A stretch of DNA of 64,000 bases from Proteobacteria bacterium SG_bin6 (GCA_002083435.1 LWDJ01000029.1:31431-95430), one strand, 5' to 3'; positions 33,799 to 43,729 are shown, counted from the first letter of the stretch. A program made the numbers and translations. The notes: generated from the letters alone by a model not told the origin.

Positions 33799-35691
33799 AT
33801 GAAGACGTGGGCGATCGGCATCATCCTGGCGGCGGGCGTCGCGCAACCGGCGCTCGCCGCGCCCAAGCAATATGGCGGGCTCGCGATTAGCCCTGCGGGC
33901 GACCGGATCGCCAGCGTCGAGGGCGAGGGCCACGCCAAGATCGTGCTGCGCCGGATCGACGGCACCGCGATCGGAACGCTCGATCCTTGCCCGGTGTGCA
34001 GCTATTCGGGGCTGACCTTCGCCCCCGATGGCGCGCTCGCCTTTCTGGCGCGCGATCGTAAGGCGGGCACGGTGACGCTCGAACTGAACGAAGGCGATCA
34101 GACGCGCGCGCTGGCCACGGTCAAAGGCATCGCCCAGACGCCGCGCTTCGCCGCCGATGGCAAACGGATCGCGCTGCTGGTGACCATCGGCGCCGCCAAG
34201 GAAGCCGGCGCGGCCCAGGCCGGGGTGCGCCAGGTCGGCGAGATTGGCGAAAAGAATGACGAGCAGCGCCTCGCCATTTTCGATCGCGCTAGCGCCCCGA
34301 TCGCGCCCGAGGCGGTGACGCCGATCAGCCCCGCCGGGCGCTATGTCTACGAATATGATTGGCTGCCCGATGGCAGCGGCGTCGTCGCGACCTCTGTGCT
34401 CGGCAATGGCGACGCCAATTGGTGGGTCGCGACGCTCGATCGGATCGATGCGGCGAGCGGCACCGTCACCACCATCGCCAAGCCGCCGCTGCAGATGAAT
34501 TTTCCGCGCGTCTCGCCCGATGGCCGCGAGGTCGCGTTCATCGGTGGGCTGATGAGCGACTTTGGCTCGGTGGGCGGCGATGTGTGGGTGGTGCCGATCA
34601 ATGGTGGCAGCCCGCGCAACCTGACCGAAGGCCAGAAGGCGACCGCGACCGCGATCGATTGGACCGAGGGCGGCCTGCGCGCAGTGGTGCTGCGCGGGGA
34701 CCGGATGGAGCTGGTGTCGGTAAGCGACAAGGGTTTCTCCGCGCCGCTTTATGGCGGGCCGGTCTCGTTCTCGGCCGGGGATGGCCGCGTCGCGCTCAGC
34801 GGCAACGCCCGGGTGATGGCAACCGTCACCCAGAGCTTCACCCAGGCCCCGGCGATCGTCGCCGGCCCGGTGAGCGCGCCCAAGCAGCTGACGCACGACA
34901 ATGACGGCGAGAAGCCGATCGTCACCGCCCGGAGCATCAGCTGGACGCAGGACGGCTTCACCTCGCAGGGCTGGCTGCTCGCGCCGGTGGACGCCGATCC
35001 GGCGAAGAAGGCGCCGATGATCACCGTGGTGCATGGCGGCCCCTCGGCGGCGCATGTGCCGGGCTTCGTCACCGGCGGGCAGACCGCGGCGCTCATCAAG
35101 GCGGGCTATTATCTGTTCCTCCCCAATCCGCGCGGCTCCTATGGCCAGGGCGAGGCCTTCGTCGCCGCCAACAAGCGCGATTTCGGCGGCGGCGACCTGC
35201 GCGACATCCTCGCCGGCATCGACGCGGCCGAGAAGGTGGCGCCGATCGACGATGCACGGCTGGGGCTGATGGGCGGCAGCTATGGCGGCTTCATGGCGAT
35301 GTGGGCCAACACCCAGACCAACCGCTTCAAGGCGATTGTCGCTTCGGCGGGGCTTTCGAACTGGATCAGCTATTACGGCACCAACGGCATCAACACCTGG
35401 ATGGTGCCGTTCTTCGGCAAGCCGATGTACGAGGATTACAAGGCGTACGAGGCGCCGTCGGCCATCTATCAGATCGCCAAGGCCAAGACGCCGACCTTCA
35501 TCTATGTCGGCGAGCGCGACATCGAAGTGCCGCCGACCCAGTCGGTGGAATATTGGAACGGGCTGAAGGCGCATGGCGTGCCGGCCAGCCTGGTGATCTA
35601 CCCCGAGGAAGGGCACGGCATCCGCAACCCGGTGAACGCGGCGGACGTGCAGGCGCGGGTGCTGGGGTGGTTCGGGAAGTATCTGAAATAG
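33799..35691 (+). CDS. S9-family prolyl oligopeptidase-like peptidase
   Basis: A 630-residue exported peptidase with a signal peptide (MKTWAIGIILAAGVAQPALA). A seven-bladed propeller domain covers about 20-370, followed by an alpha/beta-hydrolase domain. The catalytic triad is S494 in GGSYGGF, D574 in GERD and H606 in EEGHGI. It probably cleaves short peptides or acylated amino acids in the periplasm, like dipeptidyl or acylaminoacyl peptidases. AAGGAGAGG precedes the ATG. Nine bases separate its stop from that of the convergent ABC gene. Confidence 0.92.
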   Translation: MKTWAIGIILAAGVAQPALAAPKQYGGLAISPAGDRIASVEGEGHAKIVLRRIDGTAIGTLDPCPVCSYSGLTFAPDGALAFLARDRKAGTVTLELNEGDQTRALATVKGIAQTPRFAADGKRIALLVTIGAAKEAGAAQAGVRQVGEIGEKNDEQRLAIFDRASAPIAPEAVTPISPAGRYVYEYDWLPDGSGVVATSVLGNGDANWWVATLDRIDAASGTVTTIAKPPLQMNFPRVSPDGREVAFIGGLMSDFGSVGGDVWVVPINGGSPRNLTEGQKATATAIDWTEGGLRAVVLRGDRMELVSVSDKGFSAPLYGGPVSFSAGDGRVALSGNARVMATVTQSFTQAPAIVAGPVSAPKQLTHDNDGEKPIVTARSISWTQDGFTSQGWLLAPVDADPAKKAPMITVVHGGPSAAHVPGFVTGGQTAALIKAGYYLFLPNPRGSYGQGEAFVAANKRDFGGGDLRDILAGIDAAEKVAPIDDARLGLMGGSYGGFMAMWANTQTNRFKAIVASAGLSNWISYYGTNGINTWMVPFFGKPMYEDYKAYEAPSAIYQIAKAKTPTFIYVGERDIEVPPTQSVEYWNGLKAHGVPASLVIYPEEGHGIRNPVNAADVQARVLGWFGKYLK

Positions 35692-35699
35692 GGCGCGGA

Positions 35700-36422
35700 T
35701 CAGCTATCGGCGCCGCGCAGATGCCGGATCACGTCCTGCTCGAACAGCTCGGCGCCCCGGCCCGAGGCGGCGAGCTGGTCCTTCGCCAGCCGCAGCCGCA
35801 CCATGCCCCCGGCGAGCAATATGCCCTGGTCGCACAAATGATACAGCGAGGGCAGATCGTGGAGCGCCGTGATCAGGGTGTGGCGCTCCTGCGACAGGTT
35901 GCGCAGCGCTTGCCGGGCGTCGAAGGCGGCGACCGGATCGAGCCAGTTGAACGGCTCGTCGAGGATGATGATGCTCGCCCCGGTGACGAACGGGCAGAAG
36001 ATCGCCAGCCGCTGCCGCATCCCGGCGGAATATGTGCCGATCGGCCGGTGGATAAAGGCCTCCAGCCCCAGCGCCTGGTAGAGCGGATCGAGCCCGCCCG
36101 CTGGCTGCCGCCACCCGGGCGTGCCGGCGGCGATGGCGAGCAGTTGATCACCGGTGATGCTGTCGGGCAGGCGGTGCGCCTCGGGAGCGAGCGCGGTCCG
36201 CCGGGCGCGCGCGGCGCGATCATGGGTGAGGTCGACGCCATCGATCGTCAGGGTGCCGCCGTCGATCGGCAGCCGGCCGCACAGCGCGCGGAGCAGGGTG
36301 GTCTTGCCCGATCCGTTCGCGCCGACGATCCCGAGCCAACCCGGCCTGGCAAAAGCGAGATCGAGCGCGGGGATGATCGTCCGGCCGCGCAACGTCACCG
36401 AAATCGCCTGAGCCAGGATCAT
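35700..36422 (-). CDS. ABC transporter ATP-binding protein
   Basis: A 240-residue nucleotide-binding subunit. Walker A is GANGSGKTT (34-42), the signature is TYSAGMRQRLAI and Walker B is IIILDEPFNWLDP, then the H-loop TALHDL. The single-domain export-type ATPase pattern (YSxGMRQR) resembles ATPases of multidrug or lantibiotic-immunity exporters. Its ATG directly abuts the stop of the permease gene upstream, so the two form an operon and probably one transporter. Substrate unknown. Confidence 0.9.
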   Translation of the reverse strand: MILAQAISVTLRGRTIIPALDLAFARPGWLGIVGANGSGKTTLLRALCGRLPIDGGTLTIDGVDLTHDRAARARRTALAPEAHRLPDSITGDQLLAIAAGTPGWRQPAGGLDPLYQALGLEAFIHRPIGTYSAGMRQRLAIFCPFVTGASIIILDEPFNWLDPVAAFDARQALRNLSQERHTLITALHDLPSLYHLCDQGILLAGGMVRLRLAKDQLAASGRGAELFEQDVIRHLRGADS

Positions 36423-37535
36423 TTAGATCGCGTCCCAGCGCCGCCGCACCGAAAGGCGGTAGAGTTGGACCGGTCGCCCGATCGCGACCAGCAGCCCAAG
36501 CGGCGGCAAGACATAACCGAGCAGGACCGCCGCCGTGATTTCCAGCTGGACGCGCAGCTTGGCGATCCGCTTTGGGTGCAGCGTGGCGAGCAGCAGCATC
36601 AGCGTGCGGACCCAGAGGATGAGCGTGCCGATGCCAAGCGCGGCGATGGCGAGCGGGGGTTGCACCAGCGCCGATCCGGCGGCCACGGTCAGGCAGGCGA
36701 TCGTCGCCAGGATCAAGTGACTTCGTAAGCCGCGCGCCACCCCGATGCCGGCGAAGCGGCCGAAGCGGAGCAGCTGGTCGTCGGTTCGGCTCAGCAGCCC
36801 GGCGGCGGGCGCGAGCAGCAAGATTTCGACCGTCAATCCCGCCGGCAGACCCGCCATACGGGCGGTTTCGGTACACGCCAGCGCGGTGACCAGGCCGATG
36901 CCAATGGCAACCCCGATCGGGGGCCAGGGCAGCGGCAATGGTCGGATTTGCAACTGGCGCACGATCCCCGGATAGTTGAGCGCCGCGCCGCCCGGCGCCT
37001 TGGCGTCGATCATCGCCGCCGGGGGAAGCCGGGTCGGAGGCAGCTGATCGAGCATCGCCGCCGCCCAGCATCCCAGGGCATAGCCGGCGATCGAGGCCGC
37101 CAGATAGCCGAAATCGGGCAGGGCGCGCGCGTGCCAGGCGACATCGCCGGTCGCGCTCGCCAGCACCGCCAGTGCCAGCAGCTGGTGGACGCCCAGATAA
37201 GATTGGCGGGCGGCTGGATCGAGCGCTTCGGCCAGGAGAATTCCGCCGTCGGCAATGTCGTCCAACCGCCGCCAGGCGAAGCGCGACGCCGCGAAGCCGA
37301 TGACGGCGGCGATGGCCAGACCGGCGAGCGGCATCCACTGGCGGATCGCGCCGGCCAGCGCGGGCAGCTGTGCGTGGAGGAAGGTGACACCCACCAGGGC
37401 GACGATCAGCAGCATCGCCCAGTCGGTCGGGCGCGGGAAAGACTGCGCGATCGCGCCGCGCAGCAGCCGAACCTCATAGCCGATCAGATTGCGGGCGCGG
37501 ACAGGTCTGGAGAGCGGGGTGGCAACCGGCGGCAT
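36423..37535 (-). CDS. ABC transporter membrane subunit, unassigned family
   Basis: A 370-residue protein with about ten hydrophobic segments, a basic N-terminal segment (RARNLIGYEVRLLRG) and long Ala/Leu-rich helices. I do not recognise a named permease family, but position supports a membrane subunit: its stop is contiguous with the ATPase start and nothing else intervenes. The helix count and lack of a fused ATPase suggest an ABC-2-like exporter built as a homodimer. An in-frame start at 37535 is taken because the next upstream region is intergenic. Confidence 0.72.
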   Translation of the reverse strand: MPPVATPLSRPVRARNLIGYEVRLLRGAIAQSFPRPTDWAMLLIVALVGVTFLHAQLPALAGAIRQWMPLAGLAIAAVIGFAASRFAWRRLDDIADGGILLAEALDPAARQSYLGVHQLLALAVLASATGDVAWHARALPDFGYLAASIAGYALGCWAAAMLDQLPPTRLPPAAMIDAKAPGGAALNYPGIVRQLQIRPLPLPWPPIGVAIGIGLVTALACTETARMAGLPAGLTVEILLLAPAAGLLSRTDDQLLRFGRFAGIGVARGLRSHLILATIACLTVAAGSALVQPPLAIAALGIGTLILWVRTLMLLLATLHPKRIAKLRVQLEITAAVLLGYVLPPLGLLVAIGRPVQLYRLSVRRRWDAI

Positions 37536-37595
37536 CGCGCCGAATTAGGCGGTGCGATGGGCGGCGAAGTCAATGGCCGCGCGGCTTGCTCGCGC

Positions 37596-38066
37596 CTACA
37601 CCCCAGCAAGCCGCTCGATCAGCCCGCCCAGTTCGTCGCGCGCCGCCGCGTCGCGGGCGCGAAGTTGGTCGAGTTCGCCGGCCAGGTCGTCCTGCCGCTG
37701 CGCGCGGGCCAGCGCGATCGCGGTTTCATAAGCGGTGACGCTCGCCGCCTGGCCCTTGCGCACCGCGCCGGCGAGCGCCTGATCGAGCAAAGGACCGCTG
37801 AGCACGTGTTCGGTATCACGCGCGGCATCGTCGAGCGCGCCCTTCATCCAGCCATTCTCCGGCCCGCCCGCGCCGCGCCCCGTTGCGGCCAGCGCCGCCG
37901 AGGCATGGCGCGCCTGCACGATCAGTTCGCCGAGCGCGTGGCACAGCCCCGGGTTGGTCACCCGTCGCCCGATCGGCCCCAGCCGCTCGGCGAGCAGATC
38001 GGCCGCCGCGCGCAGATCCTGGATCGCGGCGGTCAGCAGCGCGTCGGGGCTGTCGGTTTGGGCCAT
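37596..38066 (-). CDS. Ferritin-like helical protein (DUF892/YciE-like)
   Basis: A 156-residue all-helical protein. The patterns LTAAIQDLRAAADLLAERLG, ENGWMKGALDDAARDTEHV and AVRKGQAASVTAYETAIALA follow the helix order of the DUF892/YciE ferritin-like family, often stress-associated. Few of the expected metal-ligand Glu and His residues are visible, so iron binding is doubtful. Function is unknown. It stands alone between the ABC pair and the cytochrome gene. Confidence 0.6.
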   Translation of the reverse strand: MAQTDSPDALLTAAIQDLRAAADLLAERLGPIGRRVTNPGLCHALGELIVQARHASAALAATGRGAGGPENGWMKGALDDAARDTEHVLSGPLLDQALAGAVRKGQAASVTAYETAIALARAQRQDDLAGELDQLRARDAAARDELGGLIERLAGV

Positions 38067-38109
38067 GACGCAAGAACAAGCCCCCGCGCGGCTGGTTCCG
38101 CTGTCAGCC

Positions 38110-39042
38110 TCAGGGCGCGCGACTGCCGATATAGGCCGACAGCGCGACCATGTCGGCGAGCGTCATCTTCCGGGTCACTTCCGCCATCGCCGCGCTTGCC
38201 GGGCCGCCGCGCGACCCGCTTTTGAAGTCATAGAGCTGGCGCGCGAGATAGCTGGGGGAGCGCCCGGCAAGAGGCGGGCCGACATCGCCGCGCAGATCGG
38301 GGCCGTGGCAGCTCGCGCACGCCATCGCGCCGCCGCCGCCCCAGCTACGCGCGAGCGCGGCGCCGCGCGCGATGCTGCCGGGCGGGACATAGGCGGTGTA
38401 GCCCAGGCGTGGATCGCGCATTTCGTGGCGGGCGAAATCATCGGGCACTTCGATCAGCCGGCCGGCGATTGGTTCGGTGCCGCCTGCATCGTCCAGCCGC
38501 CAGAGATTGCCGGCGGTGCGCACGCGCGGGATCATCGCTGCCTCCACCACCCGCCCGAAGCGGCGCGGCTTGAGCGCGGCGAAATAGCCGGCGGCCTCGG
38601 CAAGCTGCGCGGGGCTGATCGCGCGCGCGGTCGCGGTCATCGACACCGGATTGTGCGGGGTGTTGATCCGCTCGCCTGATGCGAACAGCCGCATCTGCTC
38701 AATGATGTAATCGGCCGGCAGCCCGGCGAGCGAGGCGTTTTCGGGCCGGCCGCCGCCCGTGAGCAAGTGGCACGAACCGCAGGCGCGCCGCTCGGGCCGC
38801 TCGCCTTGCGTCACCGCGGGCGGGGCGGGGGGATGGTCTTCGGGATACCAGTCGGCCACCCGGAACACGCTGCGATATTCGGCTTCGGTAAGCTGGGTAG
38901 GGCTGCCGGGCAGCGTGCGGCGCTCGCGCGTGTCATAGCTGGGCGTCTCGGCGGGCGGCTGGAAGACGTAGAGCCAGGCGGGCGGCGCCTCCGCCTCGGT
39001 CGCCCCCAGGCACAACAGCGCCACCCACGCCCATCGCCGCAT
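38110..39042 (-). CDS. Di-heme c-type cytochrome
   Basis: A 310-residue exported cytochrome c with a signal peptide (MRRWAWVALLCLGATEAEA). The first heme site is C88-G-S-C91-H92 and the second, CASCH, lies near residue 245 in a class I domain with GPPLAGRSPSYLARQLYDF and the axial Met probably in the late VTRKMTLADM segment. It is laid out like cytochrome c4 or the di-heme subunits of periplasmic dehydrogenases. The ATG was preferred over a GTG two codons upstream. The partner enzyme is unknown. Confidence 0.86.
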   Translation of the reverse strand: MRRWAWVALLCLGATEAEAPPAWLYVFQPPAETPSYDTRERRTLPGSPTQLTEAEYRSVFRVADWYPEDHPPAPPAVTQGERPERRACGSCHLLTGGGRPENASLAGLPADYIIEQMRLFASGERINTPHNPVSMTATARAISPAQLAEAAGYFAALKPRRFGRVVEAAMIPRVRTAGNLWRLDDAGGTEPIAGRLIEVPDDFARHEMRDPRLGYTAYVPPGSIARGAALARSWGGGGAMACASCHGPDLRGDVGPPLAGRSPSYLARQLYDFKSGSRGGPASAAMAEVTRKMTLADMVALSAYIGSRAP

Positions 39043-39069
39043 CGCCACCCCCCTGGTCGTGGCAAGGGT

Positions 39070-39876
39070 CTAAGCGCCGGTTCCGCTCACGTCCACCGTG
39101 CACAGGCAGGTCTGGTCGGTGGGGTAGGGGTGGCCGCAGGCGCGGCACATCGCGTGGCTGCCCGGCGCGAGCCCCGCGCCGACCGAGACGCGTTCATCGA
39201 ACACAAAGCATTCCCCGGCAAAGCGGCTCGCGTCGGCCGGCACTTCCTCCAGATAGCGCAGGATGCCGCCTTCGAGGTGATAGACCTCCGCTACCCCCTC
39301 GGCCCGAACGAACGCCGTCGCCTTCTCGCAGCGGATGCCGCCGGTGCAGAACATCGCGACCCGCCTCTTGCCGGCCATCAGCGTGTCGCGGTTGGCCCGG
39401 AACCAGGCGGGGAAGTCGCGGAACGTGGCGGTGCCCGGATCGACCGCGCCAGCGAAGCTGCCGATCGCCACTTCATAGGCGTTGCGCGTGTCGATTAGCA
39501 GCGTTTCCGGATCGTCGATCAGCGCGTTCCATTCAGCCGGCGGCACATAGCGGCCGGCGGCGGCGCAGGGATCGATGCCGGGCACGCCCATCGTCACGAT
39601 CTCGCGCTTCAGCCGCACTTTCAGCTTGCCGAAGGGCATCGCGGCCCCGTCGCTGAACTTCACCTCGATCCCGGCGCAGCCGGGGAGCGCGCGAAGAACA
39701 TCGAGCAACGCCGCGACCGCGTCCGCCTGGCCGGCGATCGTGCCGTTCATCCCCTCGGTCGCGAACAGCAATGTGCCCTTGATGCCGAGCGCCGCCGCGC
39801 GTGCCTCGATCGCGGGGATCAGCGCGGCGGGATCGGGGAAGGGCGTGAATTGATAAAGCGCGGCGACGCGGATCAC
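39070..39876 (-). CDS. trhO: tRNA uridine(34) hydroxylase, rhodanese family
   Basis: A 268-residue YceA/TrhO protein. An N-terminal ferredoxin-like domain (ALYQFTPF, KGTLLFATEGMNGTIAG) precedes a rhodanese domain with LIDTRNAYEVAIGSF and active-site C177 in FCTGGIRCEKA; a C-terminal region with CRACGHPY and CLC follows. Family role: oxygen-dependent hydroxylation of wobble U34 in tRNA. The GTG start overlaps glpD's TGA (GTGA), so the gene is translationally coupled to glpD upstream on this strand. Confidence 0.9.
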   Translation of the reverse strand: MIRVAALYQFTPFPDPAALIPAIEARAAALGIKGTLLFATEGMNGTIAGQADAVAALLDVLRALPGCAGIEVKFSDGAAMPFGKLKVRLKREIVTMGVPGIDPCAAAGRYVPPAEWNALIDDPETLLIDTRNAYEVAIGSFAGAVDPGTATFRDFPAWFRANRDTLMAGKRRVAMFCTGGIRCEKATAFVRAEGVAEVYHLEGGILRYLEEVPADASRFAGECFVFDERVSVGAGLAPGSHAMCRACGHPYPTDQTCLCTVDVSGTGA

Positions 39877-41393
39877 AGGGTGCGCGCCCACCAATCGCCG
39901 AACAGCGCGCGCTCGCTCGCGCTCAGATGCAGCCCTAGCTTGCTCCGCCGCTCGAGCGCGTCGGCGGGGCTGCGTGCCCATTCGCGCTCGTGCATCCAGC
40001 GCGCCTCGACCTCGGTGAAGCCGCCGCCGAACGCCTGGCCAAGTTGCGCCTCGCGCGAAATGCTGCGCAACATATCGTGCAACATCGTGCCATAAGCGCG
40101 CGCCATGCGCAGGCTGCGGGCATCGCCCAGGAACGGCCAGGTGCGGCGGACATTGGCGAGGAAGCGGGCGAAATCGGGCATGTCGCCGCCGGGGAAGGCG
40201 CGGGCGCGGGTTTGCGGGGTGTGGGCCAACCCCATCGGCTGCGCGAGCTTGCCCACAGCCTCCTCGGCCAGGTGCCGGGCGGTGGTGATCTTGCCGCCGA
40301 AGATCGAGAGCAGGGGCGGCCCGCTCGTGTCGAGTTCAAGCACATAATCGCGCGTCACCTGCCGCGCCTCGCTCGCGCCGTCGTCATAGAGCGGGCGCAC
40401 GCCCGACCAATCGCTGATCACGTCCGCCGGGACGATCTGGCGGGCGAAGTGGCGGTTCACCGCGTCGCAGAGATAAGCGATCTCGCTCGCGTCGATCCGG
40501 GCATCCTCGGGGCGGTCGACCGGCACATCGGTGGTGCCGATTTCGGTGAAGGCACCCTCATAGGGGATGGCGAAGACGATGCGACCATCGGGCTGCTGGA
40601 GGATATAGGCCTGGTCGCCCTCGAACAGGCGCGGCACGACGATATGGCTGCCCTTCACCAGCCGCACCCCGGCGCGGGCATTGACGCCGAGCCGCCCGAG
40701 CGCCTCGCCCACCCACGGCCCGGCGGCGTTGACCAGCGCGCGCGCGGCAACCTCGCGTCCGTCCGAGAGCGTCGCGCGCCACAGCCCGTCCTCACGCCGG
40801 GCGGACACCAGCGCGGTGCGTGTCGCGATCTCGCCACCCGCGCTCGCCGCGTCGATCGCGTTGAGCAGGGTCAGCCGCGAATCATCGACCCAGGCGTCTG
40901 AATAGACGAAGCCGCGCCGGGTGCCCTTCAAGGGCGCGGTGAGCGCGGCATCGCCGGCCCCCAGCCCGCGCGAGCGCGGCAACGACATCCGGCCGCCCAG
41001 CCGATCATAGAGGAACAGCCCCGCGCGCAGCATCCACCAGGGACGCTGGCCGTCATGCGGCAGCACGAACTGCATCGGATAGATCAGGTGCGGGGCGGCC
41101 TTTACCAGCCGCTCGCGTTCGCGCAACGCTTCCGCCACCAGCTTGAATTCATAGAATTCCAGATAGCGCAGACCGCCATGGATCAGCTTGGTGGAGGCGC
41201 TCGAGGTATGGCTCGCCAGATCGTCGCGCTCGACCAGCAGCAGCTTCAACCCGGCAAGCGCCGCCTCCCGCGCGATCGCCGCGCCATTGATGCCGCCGCC
41301 GATGATGAGCAGGTCATATGTCACCGCTGTCGGATAAGGGGGCGCCATCGAATTTTCCAGTGTGATCGCCGACTTGCGGGCGGTCTCAGTCAT
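39873..41393 (-). CDS. glpD: Glycerol-3-phosphate dehydrogenase, FAD-dependent
   Basis: A 506-residue protein (or 491 if the later ATG of MAPPYPTAV is used). The FAD motif is YDLLIIGGGINGAAIAREA; further signatures are SSASTKLIHGGLRYLEFYEF, the substrate region PYEGAFTEIGTTD and GGKITTARHLAEEAV, then the C-terminal DAO_C domain. It oxidises glycerol-3-phosphate to dihydroxyacetone phosphate and reduces ubiquinone at the inner-membrane face. Neither candidate start has a strong Shine-Dalgarno. It is divergent from rnr across 106 bases and coupled to trhO. Confidence 0.93.
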   Translation of the reverse strand: MTETARKSAITLENSMAPPYPTAVTYDLLIIGGGINGAAIAREAALAGLKLLLVERDDLASHTSSASTKLIHGGLRYLEFYEFKLVAEALRERERLVKAAPHLIYPMQFVLPHDGQRPWWMLRAGLFLYDRLGGRMSLPRSRGLGAGDAALTAPLKGTRRGFVYSDAWVDDSRLTLLNAIDAASAGGEIATRTALVSARREDGLWRATLSDGREVAARALVNAAGPWVGEALGRLGVNARAGVRLVKGSHIVVPRLFEGDQAYILQQPDGRIVFAIPYEGAFTEIGTTDVPVDRPEDARIDASEIAYLCDAVNRHFARQIVPADVISDWSGVRPLYDDGASEARQVTRDYVLELDTSGPPLLSIFGGKITTARHLAEEAVGKLAQPMGLAHTPQTRARAFPGGDMPDFARFLANVRRTWPFLGDARSLRMARAYGTMLHDMLRSISREAQLGQAFGGGFTEVEARWMHEREWARSPADALERRSKLGLHLSASERALFGDWWARTL

Positions 41394-41499
41394 GCGTCGT
41401 ACTTTGCCCGACGTGGGCCGGGGAAGACGCGACGGCTTGGACTCGGCTGCGGCGCCGCGCGGTTTGGGTTCTTCGCGCAATGCGCCTAAGGCTTGACCG

Positions 41500-43713
41500 A
41501 TGAAGAAACTCCAGCCCGGCCTGCCGAGCGAGCGCCAGATCCTCGATTTCATCGCGAGCGCCGATACGCCCGTCGGCAAGCGCGAGATCGCGCGTGCCTT
41601 CGGGCTTTCCGCGCAGGACAAGATCGCGCTGAAGGCGCGGCTGAAGGACATGGCCGATCAGGGGTTGATCGACCATCAGGGCCGCGCCTTCCACCAGATG
41701 GGCGGCGTCCCCAAGGTGACCGTGCTGCGGGTGGTGGACGTGACCGATGACGGCATCGCCTGGGCTGTCCCCGAACGCTGGGAGGCCGAAGGCGTGCCGC
41801 CGCCGAAGCTGCGCGTGCGCGAGCGCGGGCGCGGCGCGCTGGGCATTGGCGACCGGCTGCTCGCGCGTACCGAGGAAGCGGGGCAGGGCTGGATCGCGCA
41901 TCCGATGAAGCGGCTCGCGCGGGGCGAGGAGCTGATCCTGGGGGTGCTGCGCGAGGAAGGCGGGCGTATCTGGCTCCAGGGCGTCGAGAAGAAGGAACGG
42001 CGCGAGTTTCCGGTGATTGATTTGGGCGGCGCGGCGCCGGGCGATTTGGTGCTGGCGGAAAAGGCCGGGCGCCCGCCGCGCTTTTCCGCGCGCGTCACCG
42101 AACGGCTCGGCGATCCGTTCGCGCCGCGCAGCTTCTCGATGATCGCGGTGCACAAGCATGGCATCCCGCACGTCTTCGCGCCCGAGACGATCGAGGAAGC
42201 GCATACGGTGGCGCGGCAACCGCTCGGCGAGGGGCGCGAGGATTTGCGCCATCTGCCGATCGTCGCGATCGACCCCGCCGATGCCCGCGACCATGACGAC
42301 GCGGTGTGGGCCGCGCCCGATGACGATCCTGACAATGCCGGCGGCTGGCGCGCGGTGGTCGCGATCGCCGATGTGAGTTTCTACGTGCGCCCCGGCTCCT
42401 CGCTCGATCGCGAGGCGCGGGCACGCGGCAATTCGGTCTATTTTCCCGATCGCGTGGTGCCGATGCTGCCCGAGCAATTATCGGCGGACATCTGCTCGCT
42501 GAAGGAGGGGGCGGACCGGGCGGCGCTCGTCTGCCATCTCCAGATCGGCAAGGCCGGCGCGCTCAAAGGCTTCCGCTTCACCCGCGCGGTGGTGCGCATC
42601 CGGGCGAACATCGCCTATGAGGAAGCTCAGGCGGCGATCGACGCCGATGCTCCCCCGGCGTTCAAGTGGGACGCTGCGCTGGTCGACGAGGCGCTGAAAC
42701 CGCTATGGGCGTGCTGGCGCGCGCTCGACCGTGCTCGGGCGAAGCGGGCGCCGCTCGAACTCGATCTGCCCGAACGCCGCGTGGTGCTCGACGAGAAGGG
42801 CCGCATCCTTTCGGTCGCCCCGCGCGAACGGCTCGACGCGCACCGTCTGATCGAGGATTTCATGATCGCCGCCAATGTCGCCGCCGCCAAGGCGCTCGAG
42901 GCCAAGAAGGCGCCGGTGATGTACCGCGATCACGAGCCGCCCGCGCGCGAGAAGCTGGTCGCGCTGAAGGAATATCTGAAGACGCATGGCATCGAGTTCG
43001 CGCTCGGCCAGGTGATCCGCCCGGCGACCTTCAATGCCATCCTCGACAAGGTGGCGGAGAGCGACAGCCGCCCGCAGATCATGGAGCAGGTGCTGCGCAG
43101 CCAGACCCAGGCCTATTACGCGCCCGCGAACATGGGGCATTTCGGGCTCGCGCTCGGTTCCTACGCGCATTTTACCTCGCCGATCCGGCGTTATGCCGAT
43201 CTCATCGTCCACCGCGCGCTGGTGAGCGCGTACCGGCTCGGCGAGGGCGGGCTGACCGCGGGCGAGGCGGCGGCGATGGAGCGGATCGGCGAGTCGATCT
43301 CGATGCTTGAACGCCGCGCGATGGAAGCCGAGCGCGAGACGATCGACCGCCATGTCGCCGCCTATCTCGCCGAGCATGTCGGCCAGGTGCTGCAGACGCG
43401 GATCACCGGCGTGCAGAGCTTCGGCTTCTTCGCGACCGTCGAAGGGGTCGGCGGTGACGGGCTGGTGAGCGTCCGCGATCTGGGGCGCGAATATTTCCGC
43501 TATGACGAGGCGGCGCGGGCGCTGATCGGCGAGGAGACCGGCACTCGCTACGAAAGCGGGCAGAAGCTCGAGTTGCGGCTGGTCGAGGCGAATCCAGTGT
43601 CGGGCGCGCTGCGGTTCGAACTGGTCGAGGGCGGCGCGCCGCCGCCGCGAGCGCGCATCGTCAAGCGGCGCGGCCGGCCGGCGAACATTTGCCATCAGCG
43701 CCGGCGGCGCTAG
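41500..43713 (+). CDS. rnr: Ribonuclease R
   Basis: A 737-residue 3'-5' exoribonuclease. An N-terminal winged-helix domain (about 8-70) is followed by cold-shock/OB regions, the RNB catalytic domain with the acidic cluster IDPADARDHDDAVWA and GLALGSYAHFTSPIRRYADL, and a C-terminal S1 domain (about 640-715: RITGVQSFGFFATVEGVGG). The tail is basic (RIVKRRGRPA and ending RRRR), as in RNase R. It degrades structured RNA in mRNA and rRNA turnover. The start MKKLQPGLPSERQIL fits family N-termini. Confidence 0.95.
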   Translation: MKKLQPGLPSERQILDFIASADTPVGKREIARAFGLSAQDKIALKARLKDMADQGLIDHQGRAFHQMGGVPKVTVLRVVDVTDDGIAWAVPERWEAEGVPPPKLRVRERGRGALGIGDRLLARTEEAGQGWIAHPMKRLARGEELILGVLREEGGRIWLQGVEKKERREFPVIDLGGAAPGDLVLAEKAGRPPRFSARVTERLGDPFAPRSFSMIAVHKHGIPHVFAPETIEEAHTVARQPLGEGREDLRHLPIVAIDPADARDHDDAVWAAPDDDPDNAGGWRAVVAIADVSFYVRPGSSLDREARARGNSVYFPDRVVPMLPEQLSADICSLKEGADRAALVCHLQIGKAGALKGFRFTRAVVRIRANIAYEEAQAAIDADAPPAFKWDAALVDEALKPLWACWRALDRARAKRAPLELDLPERRVVLDEKGRILSVAPRERLDAHRLIEDFMIAANVAAAKALEAKKAPVMYRDHEPPAREKLVALKEYLKTHGIEFALGQVIRPATFNAILDKVAESDSRPQIMEQVLRSQTQAYYAPANMGHFGLALGSYAHFTSPIRRYADLIVHRALVSAYRLGEGGLTAGEAAAMERIGESISMLERRAMEAERETIDRHVAAYLAEHVGQVLQTRITGVQSFGFFATVEGVGGDGLVSVRDLGREYFRYDEAARALIGEETGTRYESGQKLELRLVEANPVSGALRFELVEGGAPPPRARIVKRRGRPANICHQRRRR

Positions 43714-43729
43714 CAGGATAGCCACGCCC

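Noticed and set aside
33439..35616. Minus-strand frame of about 725 codons opposite the S9 peptidase
   Set aside because: Arg/His/Gly-rich shadow without domains; the plus-strand gene has signal peptide and catalytic triad.
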